The position numbers and the translations under genes are program-made. Positions 13,146-18,235 of a stretch of DNA of 18,235 nucleotides are shown here, in pieces. The stretch spans positions 1-18,235 of the forward strand of contig CAZKTF010000051.1 of assembly GCA_964555565.1 (NCBI GenBank), in the 5' to 3' direction. The notes under the pieces are model-generated. The model made no database searches. It had not been told where the DNA came from and saw only the letters and a program-made list of their open reading frames with translations. Position 1 is the stretch's first letter. Every line of letters begins with the position of its first letter. Source of the stretch: CAZKTF01 sp964555565 (GTDB taxonomy: Bacteria > Planctomycetota > JAJSAM01 > JAKLKS01).

Positions 13146-13829
13146 TCAGCGGGCAATCGCGTCCACGCGGCGGCCGGCCTCGAGGCGGCAGGAGGCGGTC
13201 GCGGAGGGGAAGGCGTCCTCCGCGTGGGAAGCCACGACGACGGTGCCGCCGCCGCGGTGGAACCCCGCGAGGGCCTCGAGGACGAGCCGCCGGGCGGCGG
13301 CGTCGAGGTTCCCGAGGGGCTCGTCCGCGAGGAGGGCGTCGGGCCGCCCCGCCAGCGCCCGGGCGAGCGCGGCGCGCAGGAGCTCGCCCGTGCTCAGCTC
13401 CTCGGCGGCCGCGCGGATCCTCGGCTCGAGCCCGACCCGGCCGAGGACCTCCCGCGCGATCGCCCGGCGCTCCCCGGCGCCGGGGCCGAGGGGGACGAGG
13501 CCGAGGGTCACGTTCTCCCAGAGCGGGAGCCGTGGGACCATGGGCCCGCCCGGGAAGGCGAACCCGAGGCGGCGCCGGACCCGCGAGCGAGCCGCCTCCG
13601 ACAGCCCGGCGGCGTCCGCGCCGTCCACGAGCACGGCCCCCCGCGTGGGCCTCTCCAGCGTGCCGAGGAGCGCGAGCAGCGTCGTCTTGCCGCTCCCCGA
13701 GGGACCGGTCACGAGGACGAAGGCGCCGCGGGGGACCTCCAGGCTCACTCCGTCGAGCGCGCGCACCTCGGCCCCGGTGCCCGCGTGGAACCACTTGGCG
13801 GCGTCGCGCGCCTCGAGGAACGGGGTCAC
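13146..13829 (-). CDS. ABC transporter ATPase, MacB/LolD-like, with altered Q-loop and signature
   Basis: 227 aa, GTG at 13829 overlapping the permease stop (GTGA). Walker A is GPSGSGKT (42-49), Walker B is DALLADEPLGNLD and the H-loop is VVVASHAED. Two motifs depart from consensus: the Q-loop glutamine after GFxF is a proline (GFAFPGGPMVPRLPLWENVT, Pro93), and the signature is LSTGE instead of LSGGQ. Size and sequence type match the ATPases that drive FtsX/MacB-like permeases, which is what the coupled upstream gene encodes. It should act as a dimer at the cytoplasmic membrane, powering envelope substrate or metal/cofactor handling. The missing Q-loop Gln may slow or alter coupling. Confidence 0.9.
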   Translation of the reverse strand: MTPFLEARDAAKWFHAGTGAEVRALDGVSLEVPRGAFVLVTGPSGSGKTTLLALLGTLERPTRGAVLVDGADAAGLSEAARSRVRRRLGFAFPGGPMVPRLPLWENVTLGLVPLGPGAGERRAIAREVLGRVGLEPRIRAAAEELSTGELLRAALARALAGRPDALLADEPLGNLDAAARRLVLEALAGFHRGGGTVVVASHAEDAFPSATASCRLEAGRRVDAIAR

Positions 13830-15016
13830 CTCATCGACTCCATCGGCTCGGCCGCCGCGGCGCGCCAGTTGGAAGGGAGCGTCCCCACGAGGATGAGCGC
13901 GAGCGCCAGGGCGGAGGCCACGAGGACGGGGCCGGGGGCCAGGCGCCAGGGCACGCCGAAGCCGGGGTCCGCGTCGGCCCCCGGGAGCAGCACGGCGGAG
14001 ATCCCGCGTGCGCCGACGGGCCCGAGCCAGAGCGCCGCGAGGAGGATCGAGAGCGCCGCCCCGATCCCGGCGAGGAGGACGCTCTCCACGAAGACGCGGA
14101 GCAGCACCTCGTCGGTCCCCCAGCCGAGCATCTTCAGGATGCCGGTCTCGCGCCGCCGCTCGCGGAGCCCCGCCCCGGTCGCGACGACCAGCAGCGGGAT
14201 CGCCGCGGCGAAGAGCAGCACGAAGTGGAGCGCGAAGACCCCGGCGCCGGAGGCGGCGCTGCCCGCGAGCATCGCCTGGAGGTCCGCCCGCGAGAGGACG
14301 CGGGGAGCGAGCGGCTCGGGGGACCCCGGGGCGGCGAGCGTCGGGAGGCGGGAGATCGCGGTCCGGACGGCGTCCGCGTAGCCGTCGCGGCAGGTGACGA
14401 GGAACTGCGTCGCGGTCCCCCGCTCGTCGAACGCCGCCTGGGCGGTCTCGAGGGAGGCGAGGACCACGTTCGCCTCCCACATCGGGAGGCCGGAGCGGAA
14501 CACGCCGACGACCTCGGAGACCCGCACCCCCTCCCGGTTCACGTAGAACGGGAGGAGGCGCGTGCCGGGGGCCAGGCCGAGGCGCCGGGCGAGGCGGGTC
14601 CCGACGACCAGTTCGTTGCCGCCGCCGGCCGCGAAGAGGCGGCCCTCGACGCACCGCACGTCGGGCGGGAGCGCGTCGGGGTCGATCCCCACGAGGACCG
14701 CGTGCTCGTGCGCGGCGCCGAGGTCGATCGCCCCGACGATCCGCGGCCGCACCGAGGCGACGCCCGGGAAGCGGCGGAGCACCTCCGCCGACTCCAGGGG
14801 CAGCGGCGCGGGGCGCCCGAAGCGGACCCCCGTGACGACGAGGTCCGCGCCCTGGCGCGCGGCCTCGGCGGCCTCGTCGCCGAGGCCCTCGGCGATCGCC
14901 AGGCCCGCGACGAAGGGGACGAGGAGCGCGACCACGCAGGCCACGATCGCGGCGCTGCGGAGCGGGTGCAGGAGGACGGCGGCGAGTCCGCTCCGGACGA
15001 GCGCCAGGGACCTCAA
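13826..15016 (-). CDS. FtsX/MacB-like ABC transporter permease
   Basis: 396 aa from a TTG at 15016 that overlaps the previous gene's stop (TTGA). Helix 1 spans about residues 21-43 (AAIVACVVALLVPFVAGLAI), followed by a large extracytoplasmic MacB-PCD-like domain (about 45-250: DLVVTGVRFGRP, VVGTRLARRLGL). Three helices then form the FtsX core (about 255-285, 308-335, 360-380). GLRERRRETGILKMLGWGTD is the conserved cytoplasmic coupling stretch of the family, and the protein ends NWRAAAAEPMESMR, the usual FtsX-family tail. With the ATPase it forms a four-helix-type mechanotransmission transporter. The operon context with NosL-like and Cys/His proteins suggests a NosY-like or LolE-like role (inference). 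Confidence 0.9.
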   Translation of the reverse strand: MRSLALVRSGLAAVLLHPLRSAAIVACVVALLVPFVAGLAIAEGLGDEAAEAARQGADLVVTGVRFGRPAPLPLESAEVLRRFPGVASVRPRIVGAIDLGAAHEHAVLVGIDPDALPPDVRCVEGRLFAAGGGNELVVGTRLARRLGLAPGTRLLPFYVNREGVRVSEVVGVFRSGLPMWEANVVLASLETAQAAFDERGTATQFLVTCRDGYADAVRTAISRLPTLAAPGSPEPLAPRVLSRADLQAMLAGSAASGAGVFALHFVLLFAAAIPLLVVATGAGLRERRRETGILKMLGWGTDEVLLRVFVESVLLAGIGAALSILLAALWLGPVGARGISAVLLPGADADPGFGVPWRLAPGPVLVASALALALILVGTLPSNWRAAAAEPMESMR

Positions 15017-15300
15017 CGCCGGAGGGACGCTCCGGCGTGATGCGGACAGAACGCGAAGGCCCCGGGGACCTCCTCACGGCCGAGGGCGCAGCCGGCGGCG
15101 AGCCCGTCGTCGAAGGCGGCCTCGCACGGCGCGAGGGAGGTCGCGGTGCCGGAGCCGAGGCCGCCCAGGACCCGCTGGAACTCCGCCGAACGCGCCGCCG
15201 CGGCGGCCGGGCGGCGCGCGCCGAGGAGGAGCACGCAGCCGGCGGCCGCCAGCAGCGCCGCGGCCGCGACGGCGAGCCCCTCCGGCGCGCGGTCCGTCAC
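15013..15300 (-). CDS. Small single-pass membrane protein with three exported Cys and CPHH motif
   Basis: 95 aa, GTG at 15300 within the GTGA overlap of the CRTAC1 stop; its TGA overlaps the permease start, so it is coupled on both sides. Residues 8-27 form one hydrophobic segment (EGLAVAAAALLAAAGCVLLL); Cys22 could be an imperfect lipobox. The rest would face outward and carries CEAAFDDGLAAGC, then AFAFCPHHAG near the C terminus. I do not recognise a family. Cys spacing plus HH suggests metal or haem-iron binding or a disulfide, in line with the CxxC/HH motifs of other operon members. The exact start is supported only by the overlap. Confidence 0.65.
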   Translation of the reverse strand: MTDRAPEGLAVAAAALLAAAGCVLLLGARRPAAAAARSAEFQRVLGGLGSGTATSLAPCEAAFDDGLAAGCALGREEVPGAFAFCPHHAGASLRR

Positions 15301-17471
15301 CGCGCCGGCTCCGTCACGGTGGTCGAGGCATCGACCTTCGGGCGCTCGATCGTCTGCACCTGGCCGCTCGGCCAGCGGATCTCGACGCGCTCGACGGCGC
15401 CCGCGTCGCCCAGCCCGAAGTGGAGGCGGTTCGACGACTGCGACAGGTAGCCGCCCGCGGCCTGTACCTGGCGGACCTGGGTGCGCCCGCCGGCCGTGAG
15501 GCGCGCGACCGCGCCGATGGCGTCGCGGCTGCCCCGCGTCGCGACGAGGCGGAGCTCGCACCAGTGCCGCGCGGGCGTGACGTTGCGGTACAGGTAGGCC
15601 CGCTCGTTGAAGTTGTTCACCACGAGGTCGAGCCGCCCGTCGCCGTCGAAGTCGCCCGTGGCGGCGCTGCGCGCGCTGCGCGCCGTGCGGTGGCCGGCGA
15701 TTTCCTCCTTGGCGAGCGGGCCCCCGGGCGGCGGCTCGGTCCCGGCGGCCTTGCAGACGTCCTCGAAGGTCCCGTCGCCCCGGTTGCGCAGGAGCGGCGA
15801 GCGCCAGTAGAAGAGCGGGTGGCCCATGCCCGAGGGCATGAACACGTCCACGGAACCGTCCGCGTCGAAGTCGCCCTCGACGACCCCCCAGGGCCAGAAG
15901 GTCTCGAAGCCCGCGCGGTCGGAGACCTCCTCGAACTTCGCGCCGCCCTTGTTGCGGTACAGCGTGTTGCCGAAGAGCACCTCGTCGCGGCGGAGCCCCA
16001 CCTTGAGGTCGAACTGCCTCTCGCCCTCGGCGGTCGTCTTGCCGAGGGCGACGGAGCGCGACAGGAAGCCGTCGTACTTGCGCTTCTCCTCGATGAGGGC
16101 GGGGGTGATGTCGGAGGGGATCCACATGTCGGAGTGCATGTCGGCGACGGCGAGGTCGAGGAGCCCGTCCCCGTCGTAGTCGAAGGCGCGCGCGCCGACC
16201 GCGCCCCAGGAGGTCTTGCCGAGCACGTCGCGGGTCACGTCCGCGAAGCGGCCCTTCCCGTCGTTCCGGTACAGCGTGCTGGCGCCGAACATGTTGCAGA
16301 CGAAGACGTCGAGGTCCCCGTCGCCGTCCATGTCGAACACCGCGACGTCGCCGCCCCAGCCCTTCCCGCGCATCCCGGACTCCTCCGTCACGTCCGTGAA
16401 GCGCCCCTTGCCGTCGTTGCGGTACAGGACGTTCCACTGCTTCTCGCTCTCAATGAGGTCGGCCAGGGTCGCCTTGCCCCGGAAGTAGCGCAGCCCCTCG
16501 TCGTAGGACTCCAGCGTCCACCGCGCGGTGTTCGTCACGAGGAGGTCGAGGTCGCCGTCGCCGTCGGCGTCGAAGAAGGTGGGAGTCTCCGACTCCGCGA
16601 CGAGCGTCAGCCCCGCCTCCTTCGTCGCGTCGCGGAACTTGCCGCCGCCCGTGTTCTCGAAGTAGGCGTTGCCGCCCCGCGTCGTCGTGACGTACAGGTC
16701 CAGGTCGCCGTCGCCGTCGGCGTCGGCGAAGGCGGCCGCCACGCAGATCCGGTCCTCGAGCGCGACCCCGGCCCCGGCCGTCACGTCGGTGAAGGTGCCG
16801 TCGCCCTTGTTCCTGAACAGCGCGTTCGGGCCCAGCTGGTTCAGGAGGTAGACGTCGTCGTGCCCGTCCCCGTCGAAGTCGGCGACGGCGACCCCGCTCC
16901 CGTGGTCGTAGAGGTTGATCTTGAAGTTCTCGCCCTGCTCGGGCCTGAGGAAGGTGTTGCGGAACCGGAGCCCCGTGTACTCCGCGCATTCCTCGAAGCG
17001 GGGGCCGGGCGCGGCGGCCGGGGCCGCCGGGACCTTCGGCGCGGTGGGCTTCTCGGGCTCGCTGCTGCAGCCGAGGACGGCCGCCGCGGCGAGATTTGGG
17101 AAGAGTCCGGTCAACCGCAAGGTGCCCATGCCGGCTCCAAGTGCTCTCTGCCGGCCATCAGCGCCCGCAACGCCGCGAGACGGCCCGGCGTACCACGCCC
17201 AGAAGGACAAACGTCGTGCCAATCCGTCGGGCACGGGAGGGCCTTCTTTCGTCAAGGGGAGGTCCTCGAACGTAAACCGGCCGTTACGGGGGGACCTCCA
17301 CCCGACGTTGAGGTGGCCTTCGATCGGCCCCGGGAGGTGATCGAAGCGCGGGCCCGGCGCGGCGGCCGGTTCCGCCGGGGTTCTCGGCGCGGCGGGCCTC
17401 TCAGGATCGCCGCTGCAGCCGAGGACGACCGCCGCGGCGACGAGGGCAATCCGGGCTCCCCCGCGCGTCAC
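15297..17471 (-). CDS. CRTAC1/UnbV-type FG-GAP beta-propeller lipoprotein with duplicated N terminus
   Basis: 724 aa from GTG 17471, chosen because it overlaps the NosL-like gene stop (GTGA) and opens a good lipoprotein signal (ARIALVAAAVVLGCSGDP). A second start, ATG 17129 (610 aa), opens another lipobox (AAAAVLGCSSEPEKP). From residue about 188 there are at least six FG-GAP/VCBS-type repeats with Ca-binding DxDGDGxxD loops (DFDGDGHDDVYLLNQ, DADGDGDLDLYVTTT, DMDGDGDLDVFVCNM, DFDADGSVDVFMPSG). The C-terminal ASPIC/UnbV domain spans about 633-705 (RLHFGLGDAGAVERVEIRWP). Such proteins sit on the cell surface or in the periplasm and bind calcium; their partners are poorly known. Residues 43-115 between the two lipoboxes match nothing I recognise, and that DNA is less GC-rich than its surroundings. 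Confidence 0.88.
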   Translation of the reverse strand: MTRGGARIALVAAAVVLGCSGDPERPAAPRTPAEPAAAPGPRFDHLPGPIEGHLNVGWRSPRNGRFTFEDLPLTKEGPPVPDGLARRLSFWAWYAGPSRGVAGADGRQRALGAGMGTLRLTGLFPNLAAAAVLGCSSEPEKPTAPKVPAAPAAAPGPRFEECAEYTGLRFRNTFLRPEQGENFKINLYDHGSGVAVADFDGDGHDDVYLLNQLGPNALFRNKGDGTFTDVTAGAGVALEDRICVAAAFADADGDGDLDLYVTTTRGGNAYFENTGGGKFRDATKEAGLTLVAESETPTFFDADGDGDLDLLVTNTARWTLESYDEGLRYFRGKATLADLIESEKQWNVLYRNDGKGRFTDVTEESGMRGKGWGGDVAVFDMDGDGDLDVFVCNMFGASTLYRNDGKGRFADVTRDVLGKTSWGAVGARAFDYDGDGLLDLAVADMHSDMWIPSDITPALIEEKRKYDGFLSRSVALGKTTAEGERQFDLKVGLRRDEVLFGNTLYRNKGGAKFEEVSDRAGFETFWPWGVVEGDFDADGSVDVFMPSGMGHPLFYWRSPLLRNRGDGTFEDVCKAAGTEPPPGGPLAKEEIAGHRTARSARSAATGDFDGDGRLDLVVNNFNERAYLYRNVTPARHWCELRLVATRGSRDAIGAVARLTAGGRTQVRQVQAAGGYLSQSSNRLHFGLGDAGAVERVEIRWPSGQVQTIERPKVDASTTVTEPAR
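16993..17092 (-). repeat. 100-bp direct repeat, inner copy (second lipobox)
   Basis: Matches 17341-17440 without gaps at 86 of 100 positions by eye. The offset of 348 bp is exactly 116 codons, so both copies are in the same reading frame. It encodes the lipobox, the Pro/Ala linker and GPRF. Confidence 0.85.
17341..17440 (-). repeat. 100-bp direct repeat, outer copy (first lipobox)
   Basis: Partner of 16993-17092; encodes VLGCSGDPERPAAPRTPAEP and AAAPGPRFD, versus VLGCSSEPEKPTAPKVPAAP in the inner copy. Confidence 0.85.
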
Positions 17472-17929
17472 CGTGGCGCTCCCTCCCGCGCTCGCAGGGG
17501 GCGCCGGTCCCCTTCGAGGACCATCCCGCCGAAGGCCTCCGCGTGGCGCCGGGCGTCCGCCTCGCGGGCGAAGACGTGGATGTTCGAGGCGGAGGCGCCG
17601 GGGGCCCGGATGCGGCTGGCCACGAACCATGCCTCGCCGGCGGGCACCTCCGCGCGCGTCGTCTCGTCGGTCACCCGGATCCCGCGGGGGCTCCCGGCGG
17701 TGCCCGCGAGCCAGCGCTGCGCGCACTCGACGCAGCAGAACGGGAGCGCGCGGCCCCCGGGATCGACGATGCGTATCCGCGTGGCCGCCTCGATCGCGAC
17801 GCCGTCGAGCGCGCAGCGATCCGCGCCGCCGGCGCGCACCGCGCGGCCGAGGAGCGGGAGGGCGGCGACCGCCGCGATGCCGCCGACGAAGGACGCGAGG
17901 CGCGCCGCGCGGCGGATCACGGGAACCAT
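17468..17929 (-). CDS. NosL/TRASH-like exported Cys-rich metal-binding protein
   Basis: 153 aa, ATG at 17929 (MVPVIRRAARLASFVGGIAA), with a signal peptide or anchor at about 10-33. After it come CALDGVAIEA with Cys39 and LPFCCVECAQRWL with Cys65, Cys66 and Cys69, a metal-site pattern like those of TRASH/YHS and NosL domains. The C-terminal part (EAWFVASRI, then SASNIHVFAREADARRHAEA and FGGMVLEGD) matches the NosL ending, where a residue-dense helix follows a phenylalanine-rich strand. NosL proteins carry Cu(I) to periplasmic sites, classically for nitrous oxide reductase; no nosZ is in view. Its start lies within the previous gene and its stop overlaps the CRTAC1 start, so it is in the operon. 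Copper specificity is inference. Confidence 0.7.
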   Translation of the reverse strand: MVPVIRRAARLASFVGGIAAVAALPLLGRAVRAGGADRCALDGVAIEAATRIRIVDPGGRALPFCCVECAQRWLAGTAGSPRGIRVTDETTRAEVPAGEAWFVASRIRAPGASASNIHVFAREADARRHAEAFGGMVLEGDRRPLRAREGAPR

Positions 17930-18235
17930 GTTACGACGCTCGCCATCGCCGCTGTCCCGAGGAATCCGAAGAGCGCCGCGCCGAGAAGGGGGCGCGCCGC
18001 CCCGGCGCCGTCGCCCCCCGGGGGGGACCCCAGGCGCGCGACGAGCGCCCAGCCCGCGCAGAGGACCGCACCGAGGTAGAGGGACGCGCCGACGATCGTC
18101 TCGGGCGCCGCCGCGAAGGCGCACCAGGCGCAGTGGTGATAGGGCAGGCCGAGGACCGCGGGCGCGGCGACGTCGGCGAGGAAGCGGGCGGCCAGCGGGA
18201 GCGACGCCGCCGCGAAGGCCGCGAGGAGGCCGAGG
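17917..18235 (-). CDS. Integral membrane protein with HHCxxC motif (C-terminal part only)
   Basis: About 105 residues are visible, ending at TGA 17917-17919; the 5' end is outside the window. Three hydrophobic segments are evident (LGLLAAFAAASLPLAARFLA, TIVGASLYLGAVLCAGWALV, LLGAALFGFLGTAAMASVVT). Between the first two lies LGLPYHHCAWCAF, an HHCxxC cluster at a membrane edge that suggests binding of haem, copper or another thiophilic metal. I do not recognise the family by name. It overlaps the NosL-like start by 13 bp, making it the most upstream visible member of the operon. Confidence 0.7.
   Translation of the reverse strand, partial: LGLLAAFAAASLPLAARFLADVAAPAVLGLPYHHCAWCAFAAAPETIVGASLYLGAVLCAGWALVARLGSPPGGDGAGAARPLLGAALFGFLGTAAMASVVTWFP

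Overview
The window is a very GC-rich bacterial chromosome segment (about 70% GC or more by eye). Its gene content is typical of an environmental, secretion-rich lineage: a LamG-esterase, a CRTAC1/UnbV beta-propeller lipoprotein, a NosL-like metal protein and an MMPL-type RND exporter. Planctomycetota, Acidobacteriota or Myxococcota would fit, but nothing here settles the phylum. Start codons are often GTG or TTG, and operon genes are joined by 4-base stop/start overlaps.

Left part (1-1890): the 5' part of a secreted LamG + alpha/beta-hydrolase gene on the minus strand, then a complete tRNA-Arg(CCT) with encoded CCA on the plus strand.

Integration hotspot (1891-6115): the 3' half of the tRNA is repeated twice more downstream, once diverged (4825-4874) and once as an exact 49-bp copy (5965-6013). 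This is the footprint of elements that integrated in tandem into the tRNA. Between the copies lie a DD35E transposase, an intact DUF4160/HTH pair, a DUF433 antitoxin with a toxin cut down to about 14 codons, a DinB fragment, and a HicB antitoxin beside a HicA toxin with an in-frame stop. Four 11-bp iterons and shared short repeats sit beside the tRNA-derived copies and look like recombinase arm sites. No integrase gene is visible. A REP/MITE-like inverted repeat closes the region.

Accessory pair (6116-7806): a 520-bp gene-poor stretch ends in a strikingly AT-rich leader. It precedes a putative antitoxin or partner gene and an AbiEii-like nucleotidyltransferase that carries an in-frame TGA just before its active-site motif. 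Three toxin-like genes in this 3.6-kb stretch are therefore broken while their partners remain intact.

Right part (8094-18235): an RND/MMPL exporter (plus) converges on, and overlaps by 29 bp, a long run of minus-strand genes. Read in transcription order these are: a membrane protein with an HHCxxC motif (partial), a NosL/TRASH-like Cys protein, a CRTAC1/UnbV lipoprotein with a duplicated N terminus, a small Cys/His membrane protein, an FtsX/MacB-like permease and its ABC ATPase, then topoisomerase IB and a NERD-pseudokinase. The first six are coupled by overlapping stop and start codons and look like one envelope operon. The Cys/His motifs and the NosL-ABC combination suggest copper or another thiophilic cofactor (inference).
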